Notes: generated by a model not told the origin, from the letters alone. DNA of 64,000 bases from Lachnospiraceae bacterium (GCA_017509985.1 JAFWOE010000012.1:1-64000); one strand, 5' to 3'. Numbered from the stretch's first letter, positions 23,609-32,465 are shown. Numbers and translations: made by a program.

Positions 23609-24082
23609 ATGGTTTCAGCAAAATGGATGTTTACAGTCAGTGTTGCGGCAGATAAGCCCATTCTGGTAGGACAGGATAACGTGAACGGCCGGAGACAGCT
23701 TATCAACTGTCCTCACGGAACGGTGGAAGGCGCAGACCCGGATGGAAAAGAATTCCACGGCACCACGCTTCCCTGCACGGTCGACAGTCAGGTGATCCGC
23801 CCGAACGGCGTTGCGGAACTTTCGGCCCGGTATGGGGTCCGTCTGGACGACGGACGCAGCTTTTATATCGAAAACAACGGCATCCGTACCGTTCCGCCGG
23901 AATATGTGCAGACTGTTCTGGAAGGCGGATTTGTGGATCCGGAGCTGTACTACTTTGTGACTACGCCGAAAATAGAAGTGTACGACGAGTCTCTTCGCTG
24001 GATGGAAAGACATGTTTTCCTGTGCAAGGCGACCCGGACGCCGGATTCGGTGCAGATCCGCTATTACATGGTGGAAAAATAA
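23609..24082 (+). CDS. DUF3237 family protein
   Basis: 157 residues. Pattern of DUF3237 beta-barrel proteins: N-terminal FTVSVAADKPILVG, then a long central strand region with GVAELSARYGVRLDDG and FYIENNGIR, and a YYFVTTPKIEVYD..RWMERHVFLCKA motif near the C-terminus. Some members act next to lyases or aromatic degradation genes but no reaction is established. No signal peptide. AAGGAAAGGGAG gives a good RBS. A TATAAT at 23492-23497 suggests its own promoter. It ends just before a terminator. Confidence 0.85.
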   Translation: MVSAKWMFTVSVAADKPILVGQDNVNGRRQLINCPHGTVEGADPDGKEFHGTTLPCTVDSQVIRPNGVAELSARYGVRLDDGRSFYIENNGIRTVPPEYVQTVLEGGFVDPELYYFVTTPKIEVYDESLRWMERHVFLCKATRTPDSVQIRYYMVEK

Positions 24083-24097
24083 CAGAAAAGAAAACGT

Positions 24098-24144
24098 AAA
24101 TCCATAAAGAACCGGTCTGAAAAGATCGGTTCTTCACGGATTTT
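24098..24144. terminator. Terminator between DUF3237 and the PNPOx-like gene
   Basis: AAGAACCGGTC (24107-24117) pairs with GATCGGTTCTT (24124-24134), one G-U pair, with an outer AAATCC/GGATTT extension (24098-24103 with 24138-24143) and T-run. Serves the convergent genes on both sides. Confidence 0.8.
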
Positions 24145-24187
24145 AGGGCAGCAGCCGATATTCGCCCTCTGCGATCCTCTTGTTTTC

Positions 24188-24592
24188 TCAGTCCAGATGA
24201 AAAGATTCTTTCACGGTCATGATATCGATATACTGGACATCCACGTCGACCAGGTGGAAGAGCTTCAGCTTCCAGCCGTTTTCTTCGTATATTTTTTTCA
24301 TCGGAAAAGTCTTCAGGATCTCGGCCCGGATCGGTATGTCGTCGCTGTCAAAGACCGCGGTTCCGTTCACCCGGACCCAGGTCATACCTTTCAGCGCGAC
24401 GATCTCGACCCGCGGATTGACCTGCATCTGCTGATATACTTTCTTAAAATCACCGATGCCGTAGTAGATTTCCCCTTCGTATAAGCGCTGAAGGCCGAGC
24501 GGGCGGCACCGCGGGATATCCCCGTCGACGGTGGACAGGAAAAAGTCGACGGCTTCATCGTAAAACTGACTCAGTTTTTCCTTTTGTGTCAT
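24188..24592 (-). CDS. Pyridoxamine 5'-phosphate oxidase-like flavoprotein
   Basis: 134 residues, the size of single-domain FMN-binding split-barrel proteins. The opening FLSTVDGDIPRCRPLG, the central IYYGIGDFKKVYQQMQVNPRVEIVAL and the strand WVRVNGTAVF are the usual sequence blocks of Clostridial members of this group. They bind FMN or F420-like cofactors and reduce small compounds; true pyridoxine-phosphate oxidase activity is not implied because the family is broad and this copy is short. RBS AGGAGG precedes the ATG on the minus strand. Confidence 0.88.
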   Translation of the reverse strand: MTQKEKLSQFYDEAVDFFLSTVDGDIPRCRPLGLQRLYEGEIYYGIGDFKKVYQQMQVNPRVEIVALKGMTWVRVNGTAVFDSDDIPIRAEILKTFPMKKIYEENGWKLKLFHLVDVDVQYIDIMTVKESFHLD

Positions 24593-24717
24593 ATTTCATA
24601 CCTCCTGTTTGCGGGAGCAGTGCTTCCTGCACCCGATCACGTTTTCCGGACAGTAAAGTACGGCTTTTTATCAGTTATAAAATAACATAATGCAGAGAAA
24701 GATGGAAAGGCCAAACC

Positions 24718-24746
24718 TTGATTCAAAACAGTAAAAGCATTATATT
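24718..24746 (+). promoter_or_regulatory. Promoter of the second secreted lipase
   Basis: TTGATT (24718-24723), 17-base spacer, TATATT (24741-24746). Expected start near 24753, leader about 73 bases. Good match found by eye. Confidence 0.6.
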
Positions 24747-24825
24747 TTAAAGAAGACGGATCAACAGGTATCATAGCCTGATCTGCATTTTCAGGATTCA
24801 CCGGAAGGAGAACAGCGGAAAAACA

Positions 24826-26742
24826 ATGAAGTACAGAAAACTTTCCGCCCTCATTATAATAACAGTCCTGCTGTTTACCCTGCCTTTCCCCCGGCCGGGC
24901 TTTGCGGCGGAGTCAAAAGAGACGATCCGGACGGAGTTTGACTGCGGTTTCGGTATGGCATACGTCAATCTCCGGAAGGATTTTGCTTTTTTGAACCATG
25001 ACTCGGGCAGGATCGACTGGGATCTGGCACTGACAGCCGTTACTTTATCCGGTAAGATCTACAATGATATGGGCGCGCAGTATCTTATGGATGAGCTGGG
25101 CTATGAATATACGGAAACAAAGGCTTCCAATGACCGCTTGTCGGAATACAAACATCCGGCAGCCAGCTTTGGCTATAAACATTTAACCATGCCGGACGGG
25201 AAAGAAGCCAATGTCTTTGCGGTCGTAGTCCGGGGGACGCAGAATAATCCGACCGACATCAAGACGGATATCCTTGACGGGGCGCTCACCATGTTCCGGG
25301 ACTGCGGGAATGCCGTCCGGGATGACCTGTTTTCCTTTATGAAACGGGCCACGGGCAAGAGCACGGAGCAGCTGCAGAAGGAAGAGAACTACTTCTTCCT
25401 GACCGGCCACAGCCTGGGCGGCGCAACAGCCAACTATCTTTCTATTGAAGAACAGATCATGAAACTGGCGCACAACGACAAGGGGCGGATCTATACCTAT
25501 ACTTTCTCGGCTCCTCATACCTGCATCAATCTGTGGTGGACGGATCCGGAATCCGAATCCAACGCATTCAACATCAAGGACGCCGATGATTTTGTCACGC
25601 ACGTGCCGCCGTATCCCGGTGCGACGACCTATGGAAAGGACCTGTATTCCGGAGTGAATGATCTGGATGACACGATCTTTCGAAAAATCTTTCCGAAGGC
25701 AAAGGGAGGCAGCGTTACCGAGGCACCAAAGGTGACCAATTACCCGGATGCGCCCTGGGGTCATCATGACCGCGGCCTTTGCCTGGTATACATCCTGCAG
25801 AACGGTCTGGCAGCCGGTACCTGGAACGATCTGAACGAAGCAGCGGCCTGTACGGAAACGGTGAAAGTCAGCAAGGATATCATGCCGCTGTTCTCCATGA
25901 ACTACGGCGAAGTAAAGAGTCAGTACGGCGGAACGTTTGAACATGTAAGAGGCCCGCTCTTTAAAAACCTGCTGAACACTTCCCTGGGACTGGATTTTTC
26001 CTTCTATTTCAGTCCGGAAGCGGAGGATACGTCCGGGTCTGACTGGGAAGCAGCCTACTTCAACGAATGGAATGCCGATCCTGTCCGCAGCGTTTCCGGA
26101 CCGGCGAAACAGCTCCTTACCGGCATGCAAAGTGATTGGGAATACAGAAAGCTGGCCGAATGTCTGCAGGCACCGGACGGGTATACCATGACTTCTGCGC
26201 CGAACACCGAGGTCGTGCCGATCCGCTCCAATGCGGATCCGGAGCCGGTCGGATACCAGTACTGCATCAACTTCAGCCTGAATGACGGATGCTCCTATAC
26301 GATCAGCAGTACGGATACCAAGATCATCGGGCCGGACACCACAATAACGATGATAAAACAGGATGGGAACGGTTCGGATCCTTCCGGCGGCAGTTCCGGC
26401 AGTTCTTCCGGCAGCAGCGGGAGTTCCGAGGGCAATTCCGGAAGTTCCGGAGGAGCCTCCGGCAGCACCGGGGGGATCACGGAAGATTCGGATATTTCGG
26501 CATACGGAATCCCGAACGGAACCTATCTCTCGTCGGACGGTTTCAACCAGGAATTCACATTCTACGGGACAGACGGGATCCGGATGTCGGCCTTCGGGAT
26601 TTCGGCGGACGGTACGTACGAGGTCAGCGGCGGACGCATTATCGTGACGTACGAATTCCTCGGGACCCAGGTCTGGAATCCGACCTTCAGTATGAGCGGG
26701 GACTGCCTCTATATTGCAGGAACAGCGTTTTATAAACAATAG
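24826..26742 (+). CDS. Secreted class-3 lipase with Ser/Gly-rich linker and C-terminal beta domain
   Basis: 638 residues. Signal peptide 1-28 (ending GFAAE), lipase domain with FLTGHSLGGATANY (nucleophile Ser about 196), acid region FNIKDADDFVTHVPP and the probable catalytic His in APWGHHDRGL near 310. From about 525 a linker of Ser-Gly-rich units (DPSGGSSGSSSGSSGSSEG) joins a 90-residue beta domain with GTYLSSDGFNQEFTFYG and FGISADGTYEVSGG, of the kind seen in other Clostridial surface proteins. No membrane anchor, so it is released or held by this domain. Substrate unknown. ATG start has no very strong RBS (GGAAGGAG lies about 18 bases upstream). Confidence 0.87.
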   Translation: MKYRKLSALIIITVLLFTLPFPRPGFAAESKETIRTEFDCGFGMAYVNLRKDFAFLNHDSGRIDWDLALTAVTLSGKIYNDMGAQYLMDELGYEYTETKASNDRLSEYKHPAASFGYKHLTMPDGKEANVFAVVVRGTQNNPTDIKTDILDGALTMFRDCGNAVRDDLFSFMKRATGKSTEQLQKEENYFFLTGHSLGGATANYLSIEEQIMKLAHNDKGRIYTYTFSAPHTCINLWWTDPESESNAFNIKDADDFVTHVPPYPGATTYGKDLYSGVNDLDDTIFRKIFPKAKGGSVTEAPKVTNYPDAPWGHHDRGLCLVYILQNGLAAGTWNDLNEAAACTETVKVSKDIMPLFSMNYGEVKSQYGGTFEHVRGPLFKNLLNTSLGLDFSFYFSPEAEDTSGSDWEAAYFNEWNADPVRSVSGPAKQLLTGMQSDWEYRKLAECLQAPDGYTMTSAPNTEVVPIRSNADPEPVGYQYCINFSLNDGCSYTISSTDTKIIGPDTTITMIKQDGNGSDPSGGSSGSSSGSSGSSEGNSGSSGGASGSTGGITEDSDISAYGIPNGTYLSSDGFNQEFTFYGTDGIRMSAFGISADGTYEVSGGRIIVTYEFLGTQVWNPTFSMSGDCLYIAGTAFYKQ

Positions 26743-26807
26743 AAAACAAGGCGGCAGCGTCTGAAAACAATAAGATAAAAGAACTGGAATAATACGGAGA
26801 GAAACAA

Positions 26808-28733
26808 ATGTTTTGTACGAAATGCGGGGCTCCGCTGACCGAAGGAGCAAAGTTTTGCGTAAAGTGCGGCACGAAACAGGCACAGGAAATGCGGCCGAAG
26901 GGTGAGGTGCGGCAAAAGCAGCCGGAAAGAAGAAATACGGCAGGAAACAGTGCCGGAAAGCCCCGGACAAATACGGCTCAGGGCGCACGGCCGAATGTCG
27001 GAAAGCCGAATCCGGGAAGAACGGCAGCTCCAGCTCCGGCGCCGAAGAAAAGTCCGCTGCTTCCCATCCTGATCATCGTTGCCATCTTAGCAGTTGCGGC
27101 GGTGGCCGTAACGGTGCTGTATGCCACGGGAAAGATCGACCTGGGATTCGGCAGGTCCGAGAAGGCAAAGACGGAGAAAACGGCGGAGTTTTCGGATGAA
27201 GACGAAGAGAAGACTTCGTCCAAAAAGAAGAAATCCGAAAAGACTGAAGAAGCGGCCGCAGCAAGTTCGGAAGACGAGAAAGAAGAGGAGACAGCAGCTG
27301 CAGCTTCCGAAACTTCCTCCGTAACCGAAGAAAAAGAAGATGGGGATGTAAAAGCGAAAGAAAAACCGGCTGCCGCTGCGGAGGCGACACCGGAAGCAAC
27401 CCCGGAAGCCGTGGAGATCCCCAAAGACTATGCTTCGCTGATAAAAGTCTTGAAAGATCGGTCCGGCGCGGAGCTGAATCTGGTTTCCAGCGATGTTTCG
27501 GATTATCCCAACGTAAAACTGTATTACAGCTACAACGATCCCGACGGTGAGCCGATCTCGATCACGGATCCTGTCACCGGTATAAAAGAGACGATCGCGG
27601 GCGGGGCGGAGATCGAACGGAAGATCCGAAGCGTTCAGCAGCTGGAAGGGAACCAGGGGCTTTCGATCGATATTATTGCCGATAAATCCGGAAGCATGAA
27701 GTCCGATCTGTACACCATGCAGAATATTATGTCGGAATTTGTACGCAATATGGATTTCACCGTCGGCGATGCTGCGGAGCTGATCGCTTTTGATTCCTAT
27801 ATCATGTACATGTGCACGTACACGCAGGATCCTGCGCTTCTGCAGAACGGTATTTCCAACATGACGGCGAGCGGCGATACGGCCCTTTATGATGCAATCA
27901 TGGCCGGCATCACCAATGCTTCCTATCAGCAGGGTGCAAGATGCGTTATTGCGTTCACAGACGGAGAGGACAACCGGAGCCAGTATACGCCCGAGGAGAT
28001 CATCCGCCAGAGCGTTGATAAAGAAGTCCCGGTCTATATCATCGGGCTGGGTTCTGCCGCGAGCAGTACGCTGACCCGCATCTGTGATGAGACCGGCGGA
28101 AAATACTGGAATATCGGCAGTATTAACGACATGTCGGAAGTCATGGACGAGATCTACAGCAGCCAGAAGAGCATGTACTGCATCGAGTACGAATCCGACC
28201 CGAACGCCGATCCGTACGCAGAACGCTCCGTTTCCTGCATTATTTCAGATAAAGACCTTTCCGGAACAGAAAGCAGCGATACGTTTACAGCTACGGAAGC
28301 CCTGAAAGAACAGCATCATGAATCCCGTTACGAGCTCGTAAAAGCGGACGTTTCCTGGACGGAAGCGAATGACCTGTGTATTGCGAAAGGCGGGCATCTT
28401 GCTACGATCACGACGGCGGAAGAGCAGAAACAGCTTTCGGAAATGGCTGAAAAAGCGGGCCTGAAGTACATCTGGATCGGCGGCTACACCTCCGTCCGGG
28501 ATAATAATGCCTACGGCCACTGGGTCACCGGAGAGCCGTTTGATTATACCGCCTGGTATCCGGGCGAGCCGTCCAGAACGGACAGTCTGGATAATGTGCC
28601 GGAGTTTTACATTATGCTCTGGAACGTAGAAGGCGAGTGGAGCTGGAATGACCAGCGAAATGTGCTGGCAGGCGATCCGGACCTGACCTGGTTTGCCGGA
28701 AACATGGGCTATATCATTGAATATGAGAACTGA
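26808..28733 (+). CDS. Zinc-ribbon / transmembrane / von Willebrand A / C-type-lectin protein
   Basis: 641 residues with an unusual order. Residues 1-22 are a zinc ribbon (CTKCG..CVKCG). A Pro/Lys-rich stretch precedes a membrane helix at about 83-105, then a highly charged Glu/Lys/Ser/Ala stretch to about 200. Residues of about 285-465 are a vWA domain with a complete MIDAS: DKSGSM (Asp 292, Ser 294, Ser 296), Thr in SGDTALYDA and Asp in AFTDGEDN. Residues of about 505-641 are a C-type-lectin-like domain (YELVKADVSWTEANDLC, GGHLATITTAEEQ, WIGGYTS, WSWNDQR). The ribbon is thus inside the cell and the vWA and lectin domains outside. ATG start. It overlaps the next gene by 11 bases. Confidence 0.88.
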   Translation: MFCTKCGAPLTEGAKFCVKCGTKQAQEMRPKGEVRQKQPERRNTAGNSAGKPRTNTAQGARPNVGKPNPGRTAAPAPAPKKSPLLPILIIVAILAVAAVAVTVLYATGKIDLGFGRSEKAKTEKTAEFSDEDEEKTSSKKKKSEKTEEAAAASSEDEKEEETAAAASETSSVTEEKEDGDVKAKEKPAAAAEATPEATPEAVEIPKDYASLIKVLKDRSGAELNLVSSDVSDYPNVKLYYSYNDPDGEPISITDPVTGIKETIAGGAEIERKIRSVQQLEGNQGLSIDIIADKSGSMKSDLYTMQNIMSEFVRNMDFTVGDAAELIAFDSYIMYMCTYTQDPALLQNGISNMTASGDTALYDAIMAGITNASYQQGARCVIAFTDGEDNRSQYTPEEIIRQSVDKEVPVYIIGLGSAASSTLTRICDETGGKYWNIGSINDMSEVMDEIYSSQKSMYCIEYESDPNADPYAERSVSCIISDKDLSGTESSDTFTATEALKEQHHESRYELVKADVSWTEANDLCIAKGGHLATITTAEEQKQLSEMAEKAGLKYIWIGGYTSVRDNNAYGHWVTGEPFDYTAWYPGEPSRTDSLDNVPEFYIMLWNVEGEWSWNDQRNVLAGDPDLTWFAGNMGYIIEYEN

Positions 28734-30099
28734 AAAACTGCGGGTCCTCCTGACCGTTTTGCTGTGCACGCTCCTGCTGTGCGGCTGTGCGTCCGGCCTG
28801 CCGGAACGTGATGAAAAAGAAGCATCACCGGCGCAGACAGAGGAGACCGGTCAGTCAGAGACGAAAAAAACAGAAGAACTGAAGAAAGAATCAGAGGAGA
28901 TCTCCGAAGCAGGCGAACCGGATGAGGATCGGGAAGAAAAAGCCGTATCTGAAGACGCTTCGACAGCGGAAGAGGCGGACGTGAACGAGGATCCCGAAAC
29001 GGAAGAACAGGCCATGACGGAGGAGCCGGAAGAGAAATCGCCGGAGGCAGCCGCATCGGAAGATCCGGAGGTCTTAAGCGTACTGGAGAACATGTCACTT
29101 GAAGCCAGAGTCGCTCAGATGTTCGTCCTGCTTCCGGAGCAGCTTACCGGGATGGGCCAGGTAACCGAAGCCGGCGATGTAACGAGGGCTGCGCTGGAAA
29201 GCTTCCCGGTCGGAGGCCTTCTCTATAATGATGGAAGCCTGGAAAGCTATGAGCAGACCAAAGCCCTTCTGGCTGACACACAGCAGATCAGCCGTGAGAC
29301 AACAGGACTGCCGATGCTTACTTTCGTGGATGAAGAGGGCGGGATCGTGACCCGTATTTCCGGAAGGTTTCCGGAGGTCCCATGGATCGAAAGCATGGCG
29401 GCCTACGGAGCCCGGGGAAGCGAAGAAGAGGCCTATCAGACCGGGCAGGTCATGGGCAGTTATCTGGCGGATCTCGGCTTCACCTGCGACTGCGCCCCGG
29501 TAGCGGATGTACTGACGAATCCCGACAACTATGTGATCGGGGAGCGAAGCTTCGGCTCCGACCCGGAACTGGTTGCGGGAATGGCTGCAGCCCTGGGAAA
29601 AGGACTGGAGTCCGAAGGAGTGACCGCCGTTTATAAGCATTTTCCGGGACATGGAGGAACGGCGGAAGACACGCACGAAGGATATTCTTCTTTGGAAAAA
29701 ACAAAAGAAGAGCTTTACGCCTGTGACCTGATCCCTTTCATCTCTGCGATCGAAAACGGGGCAAAGATCATCATGGCGGCTCATATCACCCTGCCGAATA
29801 TCACGGAAGAAGATCTTCCGGCTTCCTTAAGTCCGGAGATCCTGGCCGGTCTTCTGCGCGGGGAACTCGGGTATGACGGGCTGATCATTACCGACGCGCT
29901 GAACATGGGCGCCGTTACAAATCAGTACACGAGCGCGGAAGCTGCCGTGATGGCAGTCCGTGCAGGAGCCGACATGATCCTCATGCCGGCCGATCCGTTT
30001 TCGGCATATCAGGCCGTGCTGGATGCGGTGTATTCCGGTGAGATCACACCGGAGCGGATCGATGAATCCGTACTGCGGATCCTTGAACTGAAACTGTAG
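28723..30099 (+). CDS. Lipoprotein beta-N-acetylhexosaminidase-like glycoside hydrolase family 3
   Basis: 458 residues from ATG at 28723, which overlaps the previous gene; an in-frame ATG at 28693 would place the signal sequence ten residues in. Lipobox LLLCGC (Cys near 21), then a 95-residue Glu/Lys/Ser-rich tether, then a GH3 N-terminal-type domain: MLTFVDEEGGIVTRI, VYKHFPGHGGTAEDTHEG (the NagZ-type KHFPGHG with the dyad His loop) and GLIITDALNMGAV containing the nucleophile Asp. This single-domain layout is that of NagZ-like N-acetylglucosaminidases acting on muropeptides. Being a lipoprotein, it would work at the outer face of the membrane. The overlap with the vWA-lectin gene suggests a joint function. 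Confidence 0.92.
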   Translation: MRTEKLRVLLTVLLCTLLLCGCASGLPERDEKEASPAQTEETGQSETKKTEELKKESEEISEAGEPDEDREEKAVSEDASTAEEADVNEDPETEEQAMTEEPEEKSPEAAASEDPEVLSVLENMSLEARVAQMFVLLPEQLTGMGQVTEAGDVTRAALESFPVGGLLYNDGSLESYEQTKALLADTQQISRETTGLPMLTFVDEEGGIVTRISGRFPEVPWIESMAAYGARGSEEEAYQTGQVMGSYLADLGFTCDCAPVADVLTNPDNYVIGERSFGSDPELVAGMAAALGKGLESEGVTAVYKHFPGHGGTAEDTHEGYSSLEKTKEELYACDLIPFISAIENGAKIIMAAHITLPNITEEDLPASLSPEILAGLLRGELGYDGLIITDALNMGAVTNQYTSAEAAVMAVRAGADMILMPADPFSAYQAVLDAVYSGEITPERIDESVLRILELKL

Positions 30100-30115
30100 A
30101 GAAAACGATTGCAGC

Positions 30116-31075
30116 TCAGTGGATCATTACATTCAGGCCGTATTCTTCTATGATTTCCTTCAGCATCTGCATATGCTCATCTGAAGGCGGAACTGCTTCC
30201 ACTGCAGGATTGTCACTGATCCTCAGATATTTCATGGCGCCGAGGTTATGATACGGAAGAAGCTGTACGACCTCGACCGCATGCCCGAGTACTTTGCAGA
30301 ATTCTGCCGTTTTGCGTATGTTATCGACATCGTCGTTGAACATCGGAATAACGGGGATGCGGATCTGAAGCTTTCCGCCGGCCAGGGCGAGCCGCTTTGC
30401 GTTGTTTAAGATCAGCTCGTTTGGAACGCCGACTGCCTGCTTATGCCTTCCGCTGTTCATATGCTTGATATCATAAAGAAACAGATCCGTATACGGAAGA
30501 ACAGATTCAATAATCTCCCATTTTGCATATCCTGTGGTATCCACAGCCGTGTGGATACCTTCTTCTTTCAGCTTTTTCAGGACAGCCAGGGTATACTCCG
30601 GCTGACTCAGGGCTTCGCCGCCGGAGATCGTAACACCTCCGCCGGAGGTTTCGAAAAAGAGGCGGTCTTTAAGAAGGATCGAAACCAGTTCATCGGCAGT
30701 ATAATCGGTGCCGGTAAGGGTCAATGCATTGGGATAGCATGCATCCGCACATTTTCCGCAGTTGTCGCAGAGGTCCCGTTTGACATGTACCAGCCTCAGG
30801 GCTTTTTTTGTCTGTATATCGATCCGTGACGGGCCGTATTCCAGTGCGTTCTTATCACAGGCTTTCAGACACCGCTCTCTGCAGGCAGCGGTTCCTTCGC
30901 ATCTCATAGAGATCCAGCTGAGCTGTTTGGAGAACAGCTGGGATTCGGGACTGTGACACCAGGGGCAGCGAAGCGGACAGCCTTTTAAAAAGGCTGTTGT
31001 CCGGATGCCGGGGCCGTCCTGAATCGAAAATCCCTGAATATCATAAATCCGTCCGGTCAGTTCCTGAGCCTCCAT
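30116..31075 (-). CDS. Glycyl-radical-enzyme activating enzyme (radical SAM, with ferredoxin insert)
   Basis: 319 residues. Radical SAM motif CPLRCPWC (Cys 33, 37, 40; Cx3CxxC, the spacing of all GRE activases) after a typical QGFSIQDGPGIRTTAF opening. A bacterial ferredoxin-like insert follows: Cys 59, 65, 69, 73 and CDNCGKCADAC (Cys 103, 106, 109, 113), typical of activases of the dehydratase and lyase branch and absent in pyruvate formate-lyase activase. GGGVTISGGEALSQPEY is the SAM-contact motif. It makes the glycyl radical using SAM and an electron. The only GRE in this window is at 1393-3840, 26 kb away. GGAGGA precedes the ATG. It converges with the GH3 lipoprotein gene, 16 bases apart. 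Confidence 0.93.
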   Translation of the reverse strand: MEAQELTGRIYDIQGFSIQDGPGIRTTAFLKGCPLRCPWCHSPESQLFSKQLSWISMRCEGTAACRERCLKACDKNALEYGPSRIDIQTKKALRLVHVKRDLCDNCGKCADACYPNALTLTGTDYTADELVSILLKDRLFFETSGGGVTISGGEALSQPEYTLAVLKKLKEEGIHTAVDTTGYAKWEIIESVLPYTDLFLYDIKHMNSGRHKQAVGVPNELILNNAKRLALAGGKLQIRIPVIPMFNDDVDNIRKTAEFCKVLGHAVEVVQLLPYHNLGAMKYLRISDNPAVEAVPPSDEHMQMLKEIIEEYGLNVMIH

Positions 31076-31195
31076 AGAACATCCTCCTGCATTACAGTCC
31101 GAGTTCCGTTCTGCATATAATAAGCCGAAATCATTTTATTCTGATTACAGGCAATTATCAATAGATCTGCCGTCCGATCGGCAGGATTTTCCATA

Positions 31196-31216
31196 TTTGC
31201 AAAGCGGTTTGCAAAG
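31196..31216. repeat. Two direct copies of TTTGCAAAG upstream of the VanX-type gene
   Basis: TTTGCAAAG occurs at 31196-31204 and 31208-31216, 12 bases apart; each copy contains the palindrome TTTGCAAA. A hairpin TGCCG (31168-31172) with CGGCA (31179-31183) lies just before. The arrangement suits a tandem binding site between the two divergent genes. Confidence 0.45.
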
Positions 31217-31302
31217 GGAACAGAATGACAGAAGTATTTGCGGTTCCGGGCGGTCTGGATTATTATAAGGGCAGGCAGTGATGTTTATGCTGGAGAATGA
31301 CT

Positions 31303-31965
31303 ATGTCTGAAAAAGATTTTGAAAAAGAAGCCGTCATGAATTCGTCGGGATTTGTCCTTCTTTCGGATTATGTTCCGGGCATCGTGCAGGAGATCCGGTA
31401 TTTCTCGACATACAATTTTATCGGGGACCGCATTGACGGGTATGAAGAACCGGTTTCGATCCTGACCGTTGAAGCGGCCAGGAGGCTTAAGGAGGTCAGC
31501 AATCAGGCTGCGGTCCGGGGATACCGGCTGAAGATCTTTGACACCTACCGCCCGGCATGCGCTGTATGTCATTTTATACTCTGGGAGATCGAAGATCTGG
31601 ACCAGCGCATGAAGCCGTTTTTCTATCCGGATCTTGAAAAACAGGATCTTTTCAATAAAGGATACATTGCCCGGCGGTCGAGCCACAGCCGCGGCAGCAC
31701 GGTTGACCTGACGCTTCTGGATATGAGTTCCGGCAAGGAACTGGACATGGGCAGTCCCTTTGACTTTTTCAGCGAGATCTCTCATCCGGATTACCGCGGG
31801 ATCACGGAAGAACAGTACGCCAACCGGATTATGCTTCAGGAGCTGATGGTGAAAAACGGATTTGTCCCGATCGACTGCGAATGGTGGCACTTCACCTTAA
31901 AAGATGAGCCGTATCCGGATACCTATTTTGATTTTCCGCTGTCGGTACGTTCGCTGAAACGCTAG
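31303..31965 (+). CDS. D-alanyl-D-alanine dipeptidase (VanX/DdpX family)
   Basis: 220 residues from ATG at 31303; TGGAG at 31291-31295 gives 7-base spacing there, whereas the ATG two codons earlier would sit too close to it. Motifs of the metallopeptidase family: SSHSRGSTVDL with zinc ligands His 128 and Asp 135, and EWWHF with base Glu 193 and ligand His 196; the substrate Arg is in FDTYRP. No signal peptide, so it is cytoplasmic. It splits D-Ala-D-Ala. No vanH, vanA, vanR or vanS genes are near, so this is more likely peptidoglycan turnover than glycopeptide resistance. Confidence 0.9.
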   Translation: MSEKDFEKEAVMNSSGFVLLSDYVPGIVQEIRYFSTYNFIGDRIDGYEEPVSILTVEAARRLKEVSNQAAVRGYRLKIFDTYRPACAVCHFILWEIEDLDQRMKPFFYPDLEKQDLFNKGYIARRSSHSRGSTVDLTLLDMSSGKELDMGSPFDFFSEISHPDYRGITEEQYANRIMLQELMVKNGFVPIDCEWWHFTLKDEPYPDTYFDFPLSVRSLKR

Positions 31966-31995
31966 AAGGGAAAACATAAACGATTGACATAATAT

Positions 31996-32043
31996 AAGAA
32001 CAGAGGAGACACTTCTCTTATGAGATATGCCTCCTCTGTTCTT
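31996..32043. terminator. Bidirectional terminator after the VanX-type gene
   Basis: A 13-bp perfect stem (31996-32008 with 32031-32043) with a 22-base loop lies between the convergent VanX-type and small hypothetical genes. Confidence 0.72.
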
Positions 32044-32062
32044 CTGTATTCGTTTTGGGGTT

Positions 32063-32248
32063 TTACTCTTCGGTCATCAGCGCGACGATCGCAGAGAGGT
32101 CGATCTCGCCGAACTGGCCGACTCTTTCGGGATATTTGGCCTTATAGTCCCGAAGGATGTTTTTCAGCATGATCTGATCCGCAATGTCTCCGTCTCCGGT
32201 CAGGATGCAGAACAGTTCACGGTTGTTCATTTCCTTTAAAGATTTCAT
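32063..32248 (-). CDS. Small hypothetical protein
   Basis: 61 residues (MKSLKEMNNRELFCILTGD...) from ATG at 32248, with AAAGGAT 8 bases upstream; a longer frame to 32335 adds a Cys-rich N-terminus of unlikely composition. The sequence is acidic and helical, with a conserved-looking end EIDLSAIVALMTEE. No signal peptide or membrane segment. I do not recognise it; short acidic proteins like this are common in Clostridia. It is transcribed away from hemA. Confidence 0.6.
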   Translation of the reverse strand: MKSLKEMNNRELFCILTGDGDIADQIMLKNILRDYKAKYPERVGQFGEIDLSAIVALMTEE

Positions 32249-32436
32249 GATTCGGATCCTTTCTGTAAAAGGGCAGCTGCATTGATAACAGGTTGTTTTC
32301 CCATGTATTATATCGTATACGGCAAAGCGTGGCAATATTGGAACATCGGAATTCTGTGCGTCGGAAGATCGGCAAAAAAGAAAACGGAAACATAATAAAT
32401 AAAGGCATTTCTGAACGGCTGCCTGTTCTCAAATCG

Positions 32437-32465
32437 TTGACGGAAAACGGTGTATATCATATACT
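32437..32465 (+). promoter_or_regulatory. Promoter of the tetrapyrrole operon
   Basis: TTGACG (32437-32442), 17-base spacer, TATACT (32460-32465), predicted start near 32472. This is the best sigma-70 match in the region, about 50 bases ahead of hemA. I see no cobalamin riboswitch in the leader. Confidence 0.72.

Noticed and set aside
25183..26988. 601-codon minus-strand frame across the second lipase
   Set aside because: It lies antisense to a clear lipase with signal peptide and GHSLGG motif, and its translation is Arg- and His-rich without domain features.
31303..31965. VanX-type gene as evidence for a vancomycin-resistance cluster
   Set aside because: No D-lactate dehydrogenase, D-Ala-D-Lac ligase or two-component regulator is near. 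The neighbours are a GRE activase and a small hypothetical gene.
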